A stretch of DNA of 64,000 nt. Source: CAYZMS01 sp964479625 (lineage in GTDB: Bacteria > Bacteroidota > Bacteroidia > Chitinophagales > Saprospiraceae). Below are positions 8,354-16,703 of the stretch, piece by piece. How positions within the stretch are numbered: position 1 is the first letter of the stretch; each line of letters starts with the position of its first letter. The stretch is from NCBI GenBank assembly GCA_964479625.1, contig CAYZMS010000023.1, positions 9,990-73,989 on the forward strand, written 5' to 3'. The position numbers and the translations under genes are program-made. The notes beneath the pieces were generated by a model, which saw only the letters and a program-made list of their open reading frames with translations, searched no databases and was not told where the DNA came from.

Positions 8354-8426
8354 GAACTGCCAAAGGATTGCTGCGATAGAACGTACAAACATAAAAAGGC
8401 GGTTCCGGGAAGGGGCCGTCTTTTTT
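8323..8426 (+). promoter_or_regulatory. Ribosome-mediated transcription attenuator of the Phe/Tyr operon
   Basis: Four segments can be read. Segment 1 CTTTGGC (8323-8329, inside the leader's aromatic codons) pairs with segment 2 GCCAAAG (8359-8365). Segment 2 as GGAACTGCC (8353-8361, overlapping the leader stop) pairs with segment 3 GGCGGTTCC (8398-8406) as antiterminator, with one G-U pair. Segment 3 pairs with segment 4 GGGGCCGTC (8412-8420) around loop GGGAA, followed by TTTTTT, as terminator. A ribosome stalled for lack of Phe or Tyr masks segment 1 and permits 2:3; one reaching the stop masks 2 and permits 3:4. A competing long pairing, 8393-8403 with 8438-8448, also exists. Confidence 0.88.
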
Positions 8427-8486
8427 CATGCCCTGCCACCGCCTTTTTGTGCATGTTCCACCACAAGTTGAAAAGCAAGACAACCG

Positions 8487-9374
8487 ATGGAAGTTCAGAT
8501 TAATGACAACCGTTTGGTGGCCGGGCACGCAGGGCCGATCCGAGTGTGTATTCAGGGCTATGAAGGGGCATTCCACGATATTGCTGCCCGCCATTGTTTC
8601 GACCAGCGACCCGTGCAGGTCCGGCCGGCCAGAACCTTCGAGGAATTGGTACACCTGCTGGAGGGAACGGAGGAGGTAGATGCTGCCCTGATGGCCATTG
8701 AAAACACACTTGCGGGCAGCATCATGACCAATTATGAACTGCTGCGCTGCTCCAGGCTACTAGTGGTTGGGGAAACCTTTCTGCGCATACAGCAAAACCT
8801 GATGGCTCTGCCCGGACAACGGCTGGCAGACCTCACCGAGGTGCATTCTCATCCGATGGCGATTGCCCAGTGCCGGGCATTCTTTGCCAACTATCCGGAT
8901 ATCCGGCTGATCGAAACGGAGGATACGGCCCTTTCAGCCCGCATCATCAAAGAAAATGGATTAAAAACCATAGGAGCCATAGCCAGTACGCTGGCTGCCG
9001 AATTATACGGATTGGAAATACTCGCCCACGGTATTGAAACCAATAAGAACAACCACACCCGTTTCCTGGTACTGCAAAGAAAAGACAAGGCCCAGCCTGT
9101 CCACCGGGCCAACAAGGTATCCATTAGTTTTTCTACTGCTCATGAGGTGGGTTGCCTTTATAAGGTCCTGGCGGTGCTGGCTGCCTACGATATCAACCTG
9201 AGCAAGATCCAGTCGGCCCCTATTATAGGCCAGCCCTGGGAGTACCGATTCTACGTGGATTTTGTGACGGGCAACACTGTTGGTATCCAACAGGCCCTGG
9301 ATGCTATTCGTCCCCTGACCCATGAGTTAAATATAATGGGGGCATATCGCGAGGGCGATCACTATGAATTCTAA
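8487..9374 (+). CDS. pheA: Prephenate dehydratase
   Basis: 295 residues; converts prephenate to phenylpyruvate, the committed step to phenylalanine. The catalytic domain covers about 18-195: AIENTLAGS (70-78), VHSHPMAIAQC and the TRF motif (191-193). An ACT domain follows, about 208-285. In the ACT domain the usual ESRP phenylalanine-binding motif reads QSAP (242-245), so feedback control may differ from the enterobacterial enzyme. There is no chorismate mutase domain here; it is fused to the last gene of the operon. First structural gene behind the attenuator. Confidence 0.95.
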   Translation: MEVQINDNRLVAGHAGPIRVCIQGYEGAFHDIAARHCFDQRPVQVRPARTFEELVHLLEGTEEVDAALMAIENTLAGSIMTNYELLRCSRLLVVGETFLRIQQNLMALPGQRLADLTEVHSHPMAIAQCRAFFANYPDIRLIETEDTALSARIIKENGLKTIGAIASTLAAELYGLEILAHGIETNKNNHTRFLVLQRKDKAQPVHRANKVSISFSTAHEVGCLYKVLAVLAAYDINLSKIQSAPIIGQPWEYRFYVDFVTGNTVGIQQALDAIRPLTHELNIMGAYREGDHYEF

Positions 9375-9424
9375 AACCAGTTTACGAAAGGGAACACATC
9401 CCATTTTAGAAAAACCACAACATT

Positions 9425-10624
9425 ATGATCACCACCGCCAGTAGAATTGGTGATGTCAGGGAATACTATTTTGCGACCAAGCTGCGGGAAATCGCCAAAA
9501 TGCGGGAAGAAGGGCTGCCCGTTCTGAACCTGGGTATCGGAAGCCCGGATCTACCCCCACCTTCAGAGGCCATCGACATCTTGTACCGCGAAGCACGGCT
9601 GGATAATACCCACGGTTACCAGAGTTATACTGGTATCCCGGAGTTGCGTCGTGCCGTGGCGGATTGGTACAAGCGCTTTTTTGATACCACCATTGACCCG
9701 GAAGAGGAGGTGCTGCCTCTTATGGGATCGAAGGAGGGCATTATGCACATTAGTATGACCTACCTGGAGGCCGGGGACGCCGTTTTGGTTCCTAATCCTG
9801 GTTATCCTACCTACCGGGCGGTAGCCAAACTTACAGGAGCGGATATTTTCGAATATGCGCTTAAACCGGAAAATAACTGGTTGCCCGATTTTGATGCCCT
9901 GGAGCAAATGGATTTGAAACGCGTGAAGATGATGTGGGTCAATTACCCCCATATGCCTACCGGTACACCGGCTACCCCGGAGCTTTTTGAACAATTGGTA
10001 GGCTTTGCCAAAAAACATCGCTTGCTACTGGTAAATGACAACCCCTATGCCTTTATCCTCAACGAGCGTCCCCTGAGCCTGCTTTCTATTCCAGGGGCCA
10101 AGGAGGTAGCAATAGAATTAAATTCCCTTTCGAAAGCCTTGAACATGGCCGGCTGGAGGGTAGGGGCAATGATGGGTAAAGCAGACTACCTCAAAACCAT
10201 ACTCCGGTTTAAAAGTAATATGGATTCCGGGATGTTCCGCCCGGTTCAATTGGCAGCCGCCAAAGCTCTGGCATCTCCGGACCAATGGTATCGGGATCTG
10301 AATGCTGTTTACCGGGAGCGACGTGCTAAGGTGTTTGAATTATTCGAGCTTTTGGAATGCAGCTATGACCCTGCCCAAACGGGCATGTTTGTATGGGCCC
10401 GTATACCGGAGCAGGTGGAGAATGCCTACACCCTTTCTGATGAGGTGCTGTACCAAAACCATGTTTTTGTTACCCCGGGTGGGATATTCGGTTCGGAAGG
10501 AGAGCGCTACCTCCGCATTTCCCTTTGTAGCGACGGCGTGCTCTACGAAGAGGCTATCCGCAGGATAAGGGAAAGGCTCGAACAGGGAGAAGAAGCGCTT
10601 GTTGCGCCTTCCTCCAAAATTTAA
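9425..10624 (+). CDS. Class I/II PLP-dependent aminotransferase, probably aromatic
   Basis: 399 residues, fold type I. LNLGIGSPDLPPPSEAI, GYQSYTGIPELRRAVADWY, NPGYPTYRAVAKLTGAD and the PLP lysine Lys237 in LNSLSKALNMAGWRVG are intact. LL-diaminopimelate aminotransferases look similar in sequence, but the position between pheA and tyrA argues for transamination of phenylpyruvate and 4-hydroxyphenylpyruvate (inference). It lies 50 nt after pheA and 22 nt before tyrA. Confidence 0.88.
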   Translation: MITTASRIGDVREYYFATKLREIAKMREEGLPVLNLGIGSPDLPPPSEAIDILYREARLDNTHGYQSYTGIPELRRAVADWYKRFFDTTIDPEEEVLPLMGSKEGIMHISMTYLEAGDAVLVPNPGYPTYRAVAKLTGADIFEYALKPENNWLPDFDALEQMDLKRVKMMWVNYPHMPTGTPATPELFEQLVGFAKKHRLLLVNDNPYAFILNERPLSLLSIPGAKEVAIELNSLSKALNMAGWRVGAMMGKADYLKTILRFKSNMDSGMFRPVQLAAAKALASPDQWYRDLNAVYRERRAKVFELFELLECSYDPAQTGMFVWARIPEQVENAYTLSDEVLYQNHVFVTPGGIFGSEGERYLRISLCSDGVLYEEAIRRIRERLEQGEEALVAPSSKI

Positions 10625-10646
10625 CCTTTACAATTCGAGTTAAAAA

Positions 10647-11492
10647 ATGACCGTAACTATAATAGGTGTTGGGTTGATAGGGGGATCCTTAGCCATTAGT
10701 TTAAAGGAAAATGGTTTCGCGAATCACATAATTGGTGTGGATCTCAGTCAGGATAACCTAGATAAGGCCGTTCGTCGCCGGTTGATCGATGAGGACGCTG
10801 AGCTGGAAACCGGTATAGATCGGGCTGCCCTGGTGGTGATCGCCACGCCCGTGGATGCACTGCTGGATCTCGCTCCCAGGATACTGGATAAGGTAGACCG
10901 ACAGGTGGTGATCGATGTAGGATCCACCAAAGAGGGCTTATTAAAGTTGATCGAAAACCATCCGAACCGCGGTCGTTTCGTTGCCACACATCCCATGGCG
11001 GGTACGGAATATTCCGGTCCGGAGGCCGCGATCCCTAATTTGTTCGATCACAAGTATACCGTTCTGGTCAACCCCTGGGAATCGGATCCCGATGCCTTGG
11101 AGCTGGTCCGGAATATGTACCGATCTATACCCATGCATTTAATTGAGCAGGATGCAAAGAGCCACGATGTACATACGGCTTACGTATCTCATATTTCGCA
11201 TATCAGTTCTTTTGCCCTGGCCTTGACCGTTCTGGAAAAAGAGCGGGATGAATCCCGGATTTTTGAACTGGCCAGCTCGGGCTTCAGTTCGACGGTTCGT
11301 TTGGCTAAAAGCTCCCCGGATATGTGGGCCCCGATTTTTCGGCAAAACCGCGACAATGTGCTGGATGTACTGGATGAGCATATCAACCAATTGGCTCGCT
11401 TTCGCTCTTTACTGATCAAGAATAACTTTGAAGAATTTTACCGGCTGATCCAGGAAGCCAATCGCATTCGAAAAATAATTGACGAAAAGTAA
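10647..11492 (+). CDS. tyrA: Prephenate dehydrogenase
   Basis: 281 residues; oxidatively decarboxylates prephenate to 4-hydroxyphenylpyruvate for tyrosine. The NAD-binding GVGLIGGSLA is at the N-terminus; VIDVGSTKEGLL, THPMAGTEYSGPEAA (catalytic His region) and VSHISHISSFALAL follow. No ACT domain, so direct tyrosine inhibition is less likely and control may rest on the attenuator (inference). The stop is 11 nt before the next ATG. Confidence 0.95.
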   Translation: MTVTIIGVGLIGGSLAISLKENGFANHIIGVDLSQDNLDKAVRRRLIDEDAELETGIDRAALVVIATPVDALLDLAPRILDKVDRQVVIDVGSTKEGLLKLIENHPNRGRFVATHPMAGTEYSGPEAAIPNLFDHKYTVLVNPWESDPDALELVRNMYRSIPMHLIEQDAKSHDVHTAYVSHISHISSFALALTVLEKERDESRIFELASSGFSSTVRLAKSSPDMWAPIFRQNRDNVLDVLDEHINQLARFRSLLIKNNFEEFYRLIQEANRIRKIIDEK

Positions 11493-11503
11493 AGCTACTC
11501 ATC

Positions 11504-12607
11504 ATGGAAATGACATTTAAACCAATTTTAGCATCTGGTGCCAAGCGGCCCCTGGTAATTGCAGGGCCCTGTAGCGCGGAATCAGAAGAACAAGTGTTTC
11601 AAACAGCCAAAGCGCTGGCTGAGAGTGGGAAGGTAGACCTTTTCCGTTCGGGGATCTGGAAACCCCGCACCCGACCCAATTCTTTCGAAGGGGTTGGCAC
11701 GATAGGGCTGAAGTGGTTGCGCAGGGTTAAAGAAGAAACCGGCTTAAAAACCACTACGGAGGTAGCCAACAAACAGCACGTTTTTGAGGCTCTAAAGTAC
11801 GGGGTGGACGTACTTTGGCTGGGGGCCCGTACCACAGTGAACCCCTTTTCTGTTCAGGAAGTGGCCGATGCGTTGGAAGGGGTGGACATTCCGGTGATCA
11901 TTAAAAATCCCATTAACCCCGACCTCAAACTGTGGATCGGAGCGATCGAGCGCATCTACAAAGCAGGGATCGATCGAATTGCCGTAATCCATCGTGGATT
12001 TAGCTATCACGGGGAAACCAAATACAGAAACGTTCCACGTTGGCAGTTGCCGATCGAACTGAAGCGTCGTTTTCCCGAGCTGCCCATCATTTGTGACAAT
12101 AGCCATATTTGTGGCCGTCGGGATACTTTGCAGGCGGTGGCTCAAAAGGCCCTCGACCTCGATTTTGATGGCTTAATGACAGAAGTGCATCCCGATCCCG
12201 ACAACGCCTGGAGCGATGCTGCCCAACAGATCACCCCGTCAGTCTATTTGAAGATGATTGAGGAGTTGAAGTTGCGCAAACTGACCAGTGATGACCCGGA
12301 GTATATACATTCGATCGAACACTTACGCCAGGAAATTGACGAACTGGATGAGGAATTGATGAACCTACTGGGGCGGCGCATGCTTTTAGCGCAGGATATC
12401 GGGCGGTATAAAAAACGCAATAACATTGCCATCCTTCAAACGGATCGTTGGAATGAGATCCTGGAAAAAGCTACCGATGCCGGAGCACAGCAAGGCTTGA
12501 GCAGTGATTTCATAAAGGTCTTTTTGCGGGCCGTTCACCAGGAATCCATCAACCATCAGGAACAGATTATGCAATCCGCTGAGGAGTTGGTAAAAGACAA
12601 AGAGTAG
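11504..12607 (+). CDS. Bifunctional DAHP synthase / chorismate mutase (type II)
   Basis: 367 residues. Residues about 1-265 are a class I-beta 3-deoxy-7-phosphoheptulonate synthase: GPCSAESEEQ, FRSGIWKPRTRPNSFEG, VIHRGFSYHG, DNSHICGRRD, EVHPDPDNAWSD. Residues about 275-360 are an AroQ-type chorismate mutase: SIEHLRQEIDELDEELMNLL, RRMLLAQDIGRYKK and a C-terminal helix with VFLRAVHQESI. The fusion thus joins entry to the shikimate pathway with formation of prephenate, which PheA and TyrA then share. The order (synthase first, mutase last) is the reverse of the Bacillus AroA fusion. Last gene of the operon. Confidence 0.95.
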   Translation: MEMTFKPILASGAKRPLVIAGPCSAESEEQVFQTAKALAESGKVDLFRSGIWKPRTRPNSFEGVGTIGLKWLRRVKEETGLKTTTEVANKQHVFEALKYGVDVLWLGARTTVNPFSVQEVADALEGVDIPVIIKNPINPDLKLWIGAIERIYKAGIDRIAVIHRGFSYHGETKYRNVPRWQLPIELKRRFPELPIICDNSHICGRRDTLQAVAQKALDLDFDGLMTEVHPDPDNAWSDAAQQITPSVYLKMIEELKLRKLTSDDPEYIHSIEHLRQEIDELDEELMNLLGRRMLLAQDIGRYKKRNNIAILQTDRWNEILEKATDAGAQQGLSSDFIKVFLRAVHQESINHQEQIMQSAEELVKDKE

Positions 12608-12650
12608 AGCAACTTTAGAAAAAATGGGATCTGAACGGAATTTCTACTCA

Positions 12651-12685
12651 AAAGGGTTTTTGTCCTAAGCAAAAACCCTTTTTTT
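12651..12685 (+). terminator. Intrinsic terminator of the Phe/Tyr operon
   Basis: A perfect stem, AAAGGGTTTTTG (12651-12662) with CAAAAACCCTTT (12670-12681), then a continued T-run. Confidence 0.85.
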
Positions 12686-12698
12686 AGGGGAAAAAAAT

Positions 12699-13481
12699 AT
12701 GGAATACCAAAACCTGTTGTTGAGTTCAAGGGAGGATGTACTGATCGTGACCCTGCAACGTGAGAAAGCGCTCAATGCCCTGAATACCCAAACCATGTTG
12801 GAATTGCGCCAGTTGTTCGGCGAAGATCTTCCCAAGCGGAGCGGATTGAAAGGCGTTATTTTGACCGGTGCAGGCGATAAAGCCTTTGCAGCAGGAGCAG
12901 ATATCAAGGAATTTTTGGCCCTGGGTGACTCCGGGGGCAAAGAAATGGCTCAGCGTGGTCATGATGTATTCTTTTTGATCGAACGCTCCGCCATTCCAGT
13001 GGTGGCTGCCATTAATGGCTTTGCTCTGGGCGGGGGCTGTGAACTGGCCATGGCTTGCCATTTGCGCATAGCTGGGGAAAAGGCCCGCTTTGGGCAGCCC
13101 GAAGTAAATCTGGGAATTATACCGGGTTATGGAGGGACCCAACGGCTGATTCAGTACATCGGAAAGGGGAAGGCTATGGAGCTTTTACTTACCGGGGATA
13201 TGATCGGAGCAGAGGAAGCCTACCGGCTCGGGCTGGTAAATCAGGTGGTACCAGCAGGTGAAGAAATCAAGGCTGCTCAGGCTATGCTCCAAAAAATTGC
13301 AGCAAAAGGGCCCGTGGCAGTAGCCAAGGTGATCGAATCCGTAAATGCCTATTTTACTTCCGGAACGGACGGTTTTGCTTATGAAGTGGAAGCTTTCGGG
13401 CATACGACAAGTACAGATGATTTCCGGGAAGGAGCGGCTGCCTTTATTGAAAAGCGCAAGGCTAATTTCAAAGGCCAATAA
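12699..13481 (+). CDS. Enoyl-CoA hydratase/isomerase family protein
   Basis: 260 residues of the crotonase fold. The oxyanion-hole segments AGADIKEF and ALGGGCELAMACHLR are present, and both catalytic glutamates expected of hydratases can be seen (GGGCELA and QPEVNLGIIPGYGGTQRL), favouring a true enoyl-CoA hydratase. Its likely role is beta-oxidation or short-chain acyl-CoA metabolism; substrate length cannot be told. It starts after the terminator of the preceding operon, with an A-rich leader (GGGGAAAAAAATATG). Confidence 0.92.
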   Translation: MEYQNLLLSSREDVLIVTLQREKALNALNTQTMLELRQLFGEDLPKRSGLKGVILTGAGDKAFAAGADIKEFLALGDSGGKEMAQRGHDVFFLIERSAIPVVAAINGFALGGGCELAMACHLRIAGEKARFGQPEVNLGIIPGYGGTQRLIQYIGKGKAMELLLTGDMIGAEEAYRLGLVNQVVPAGEEIKAAQAMLQKIAAKGPVAVAKVIESVNAYFTSGTDGFAYEVEAFGHTTSTDDFREGAAAFIEKRKANFKGQ

Positions 13482-13613
13482 TTCAGCAGTGGAAATCAGG
13501 CTGTTTTAAAGCTCTTTTGTCGTTCTGATATGTTCTCCATTTTTAAGGAAGGCAAAATAGCCTTGGAGAGCATCTGGACAGGCTTCGGCCAGGGTAGCCG
13601 AAGACTGTTTCTT

Positions 13614-13919
13614 CTAACGATGGTCTTTGAGTTGATCTTTATATTTGCGTAATTGGCGTTCTACTTTATCGTAACTATTCGCAATGGATTTTTCGAAAGA
13701 ATCGGAAGAATCCTCAGCAAAAAAAGTTTGTCCGGGCACTTCTACCTGAAATTCCACTTGCCGGTCTTCTTTGTGATTGTGCCGTTGCACGCCATCTTTT
13801 AAAAAGACATCTACTGCGATAATGCGATCGAAATAGTTGGTTAGTTTGTCTACTTTCTCCTGGATCAGGTTCTGCATGGGTTGGCTCACCTGAAAAGGTG
13901 CTTGCACTTGTACTTTCAT
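13614..13919 (-). CDS. hpf: Ribosome hibernation promoting factor, short form
   Basis: 101 residues, the HPF/YfiA fold without the long C-terminal dimerisation domain. MKVQVQAPFQVSQPMQNLIQ, then KVDKLTNYFDRIIAVDVFLK and SFEKSIANSYDKVERQLRKY match the beta-alpha-beta-beta-beta-alpha pattern with basic patches that fill the decoding centre of idle 30S subunits. It stands alone. Confidence 0.88.
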   Translation of the reverse strand: MKVQVQAPFQVSQPMQNLIQEKVDKLTNYFDRIIAVDVFLKDGVQRHNHKEDRQVEFQVEVPGQTFFAEDSSDSFEKSIANSYDKVERQLRKYKDQLKDHR

Positions 13920-14028
13920 ATTGGCTCGATTTTAAACATTTGTGTGTTTTGGAAAGATGGGAGGATTTAGTGTTCAAGCGGGTGATCCCGGTCATTTGTT
14001 CAACTGACTTTCATCAAGCAGGAATCCT

Positions 14029-15915
14029 TTAATTTCTTCGAATATTTTTGAAGCGGGCCTTAATTTCCTCCAATGTGGGCATATTTTTCCAGTTGATTTG
14101 GCTAGCCCGCTCTTTAAGCACCGCTACCACTTCCTCCATTTTGATGGGTGGGTAGTCCTTTGGATCGTAATAAGGAGGCGGCAGGGCGGTTTTGACCCCT
14201 TGGGCTCTGAGCCCCGATTCTACATCTATGGGTTGGTCACTATAACTTTCGGGCAGCGCCATGGCAGAACGGGCGCTGTATTGGGACACCTGAAAGGATC
14301 CCCTTTTATCAGATAAGCGTCCATTATAGAGGTGCTCGGTAATGGCAGCAGCCCGCTGGTTGGCGTGGGTCATGGGGGCGGTTGTTCCGGTAGAATAGGT
14401 CTCTCGTACTTTCAGGTATTCATCGATCACGGATTGCTCATCGGGATCGGCCCAGGTCTGGGGGTTCGAATTGATAAAGCCCGTGTTTTGCATAGCGATC
14501 TCTACACAATCCTTTACCCAACTGGGGCGGTTGACATGATTGTCCAGTAAGAGGGCTACCCCGTAGGAGGAGGTAATGATCTGGTTGAGGGTATAATTGT
14601 TGATAGCGAAATTGGGTTGCCAGTAAAAAGTTTTCAGACGGCTGGCGGCGTGTTCTATTTCTACAGCATTAATTTGGGCATCCTGACCTGCCCGCCAGAA
14701 TCGAAAGGCCCAATCCGGCTCGCGGAATTGTTCTTTCAGGTAAGCCTGATTGATGATTTTGCCCCCATAGGTAATAAATCCATAGGTCGGACTGGTTTCC
14801 TCTGTTACGTCTATACCGGCGCTCGCAAAATGGGCTTCGAAAGTTGCGGGGTAGTAGGATTTTACTTTTTTGAGCAGTGCAGGCAGCTCCCCCTCTCCAT
14901 CTTGCTGCCCCAGCGTCCATTGGAACATCCCAAAGCTATGGAAAGCACTGTCATAGGTATTGACCGCATCCAGTTTGCCTTCATTTTCGGCCACGGCAGA
15001 AATTACTTCAATGGCAGAATCCGTGAGGTCGAGATCTTCCATTAACATCTGCTTGTTTTGGGCTATGAAAGTAGGAACGTCATTATATCCATAAGAAACC
15101 ACTCCCACCGGATCCCGTTTTTTTAATACCACCTGCACCTGACCGTCACCTGCGGTATAGGAGTCGCCATTATCCATTATGGAGATATCATCGGATAAGG
15201 GCGGTGGAGTAACCGGGTCTACCGGAGTAGGAAAAGGAGTGGTAGGGTCGGTTGGAGTAGTAGGGTCGGTTGGAAAGTTGGGAACTGTGCCGCCCGGAGA
15301 AGACTGGCTAATGTCCGGACCATAGAATTGCAAGCTATCCCGTAGGAGGTCCCCGGCTAACTGCTTATCGACATTTTTCAAATTACCCGGGTTAATTCCC
15401 CGTTGTTGGGCATAGGCCTGCAATCGTTCTTTGATATCACCCTTGTTAATACTCAGACGAGAAAGGAGCATTTCCAACTGCTGGGTGCCAAAATGGTTGG
15501 GATCCTCGAGGTTGAAAGCCCTTTTTAGGTTATTGCCGTCAATATTCTGTTGCAGATAATAAATACTGGAAAGAGCCTCCTGTTGATTGAGTATTCGCTG
15601 CAGGATATTGGGAGTAGCACTTAGACCGGAGCCATCGAACCCATTTCTTTGGGCAAAGCTGCGAATGGCCTGGGCCGTTCCATCTCCATAAAAGTTAGTG
15701 GACCTGTACTGGTCCCAGCTAAGATCACCAGAATACCCAATACTTTGTAAAACAGCTCGCAACTGCCCCACGTATTCATTCTGTGCTCCACGATACAAGT
15801 ATAGATCTGCCGTATGGGTGCGCAGTAAATCCAGTAAGTCAACGGTCTCGTTCATAAGTGGATACCTTTTCTGGTTCAAAGGTGGAAGGACGGAACGCCT
15901 TCCAGGATTCGACAT
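14029..15915 (-). CDS. Peptidoglycan-binding and muramidase-like protein
   Basis: 628 residues, no signal peptide and no membrane segment. Residues about 45-95 (VLQSIGYSGDLSWDQY, then DGTAQAIRSFAQRNG) look like a peptidoglycan-binding module; a helical part follows to about 200; residues 212-240 are a Pro/Thr linker of repeated PTDPTT; about 290-430 contains AIEVISAVAENEGKLDAVN and FHSFGMFQWTLG, an acidic-residue-then-GMFQW pattern reminiscent of lysozyme/transglycosylase folds with Glu310 or Glu312 as candidate acid. The C-terminal 150 residues are unassigned. The upstream A-rich stretch favours the first ATG; MNETVD at 15855 is the alternative. Lack of a leader with a wall-binding domain is typical of phage or contractile-injection lysozymes, but no such genes are nearby. 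Confidence 0.7.
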   Translation of the reverse strand: MSNPGRRSVLPPLNQKRYPLMNETVDLLDLLRTHTADLYLYRGAQNEYVGQLRAVLQSIGYSGDLSWDQYRSTNFYGDGTAQAIRSFAQRNGFDGSGLSATPNILQRILNQQEALSSIYYLQQNIDGNNLKRAFNLEDPNHFGTQQLEMLLSRLSINKGDIKERLQAYAQQRGINPGNLKNVDKQLAGDLLRDSLQFYGPDISQSSPGGTVPNFPTDPTTPTDPTTPFPTPVDPVTPPPLSDDISIMDNGDSYTAGDGQVQVVLKKRDPVGVVSYGYNDVPTFIAQNKQMLMEDLDLTDSAIEVISAVAENEGKLDAVNTYDSAFHSFGMFQWTLGQQDGEGELPALLKKVKSYYPATFEAHFASAGIDVTEETSPTYGFITYGGKIINQAYLKEQFREPDWAFRFWRAGQDAQINAVEIEHAASRLKTFYWQPNFAINNYTLNQIITSSYGVALLLDNHVNRPSWVKDCVEIAMQNTGFINSNPQTWADPDEQSVIDEYLKVRETYSTGTTAPMTHANQRAAAITEHLYNGRLSDKRGSFQVSQYSARSAMALPESYSDQPIDVESGLRAQGVKTALPPPYYDPKDYPPIKMEEVVAVLKERASQINWKNMPTLEEIKARFKNIRRN

Positions 15916-15982
15916 TTTTATTTTGCTTCTGGCAGGTAAAAAGTCGAATATTTAGCAATTTAATAAATAAAGTGCAATTCCT

Positions 15983-16531
15983 TTACCTTCCCTTCCCGAA
16001 TACCTGTACCCAGTAATTATCGGCTTGTGCTGATCCCATTTCAGTGAACTGCTTGCCCATCATATTTTGGCAATGCCCCGGGCTCTCCATCCACGACTGA
16101 ACCACACTTTTTACGGTATGCTTTCCCCAGGCGATATTTTCGCCTATTGCAGACCAGGTATATCCTGCACTTTTGGCCCGGTCCCCTACCTGGCTGCCGT
16201 TACTGCCTGTGTGGTTGAAAAAATCATTATTGGACATATCCTTTGCATGACCTGTGGCAGCCTTTTCTAACTTGTTATTCCACTTTAGAGGGGGAACAGC
16301 AGGCATATTTTTATTGCCACACCGACAACCTTCCGTACGTAAGGCATTGACTGCTAAAAGCATGGGGGATGATTCCGGCGTTGGAGCCTGGTTCTCATCA
16401 GCGGGAGGGCTGACTTCGGTTTCGGGTGGGAGGGCCTCCTCTTGCTCAGGGGAATCCGCAAGGTCAAGACAGGACGAAAGCAGCAAGAAAATACAACTGC
16501 TAACAGCGGCCAGAAAGAATGTTCTGTTCAT
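15983..16531 (-). CDS. CAP (SCP/PR1) domain lipoprotein
   Basis: 182 residues from MNRTFFLAAVSSCIFLLLSSC, a lipoprotein signal with lipobox LSSC. An acidic, proline-rich spacer follows, then a CAP domain, about 65-180: LAVNALRTEGCRCG, HAKDMSNNDFFNHTG, IGENIAWGKH, WMESPGHCQNMM. The tetrad His residues (HAKDM, GHCQN) and Glu of GENIAWG are kept. Bacterial CAP proteins are surface or periplasmic with poorly known activity. An ATG 21 codons upstream is rejected because it would read into the terminator at 16575-16617. Confidence 0.88.
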   Translation of the reverse strand: MNRTFFLAAVSSCIFLLLSSCLDLADSPEQEEALPPETEVSPPADENQAPTPESSPMLLAVNALRTEGCRCGNKNMPAVPPLKWNNKLEKAATGHAKDMSNNDFFNHTGSNGSQVGDRAKSAGYTWSAIGENIAWGKHTVKSVVQSWMESPGHCQNMMGKQFTEMGSAQADNYWVQVFGKGR

Positions 16532-16574
16532 TATGAATTGGTTTTTTAACCAAAACGCAGGAGCGACTGCGGTA

Positions 16575-16617
16575 GTGTAAAAAAGATGCCTCAAAGCTTG
16601 GGATATGCCTTGAGGCA
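16575..16617 (-). terminator. Intrinsic terminator of the di-haem peroxidase gene
   Basis: On the minus strand TGCCTCAA (16617-16610) pairs with TTGAGGCA (16594-16587), followed by TCTTTTTT. It lies about 90 nt after the stop at 16704. Confidence 0.75.
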
Positions 16618-16703
16618 GCAGGAAAATAATTGGTTTTACAAGACAGGGTCTATTTTATTTAAAACCCAAACAGGGGCAGACCCGGAAGCAAATTCCAAAA
16701 TGC

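Noticed and set aside
8072..8392. 107-codon upstream extension of the beta-propeller gene
   Set aside because: The signal peptide begins only at 8071, and the extension covers the divergent attenuator/promoter region.
8393..8448. Long stem AAAAAGGCGGT / ACCGCCTTTTT treated as the terminator
   Set aside because: A 34-nt loop makes it a poor intrinsic terminator; the compact 8398-8420 stem followed by six T is better, and the long one is kept only as an alternative.
16532..16594. N-terminal extension of the CAP lipoprotein (MRHLFYTT...)
   Set aside because: It overlaps a terminator and would displace a clear lipoprotein signal.
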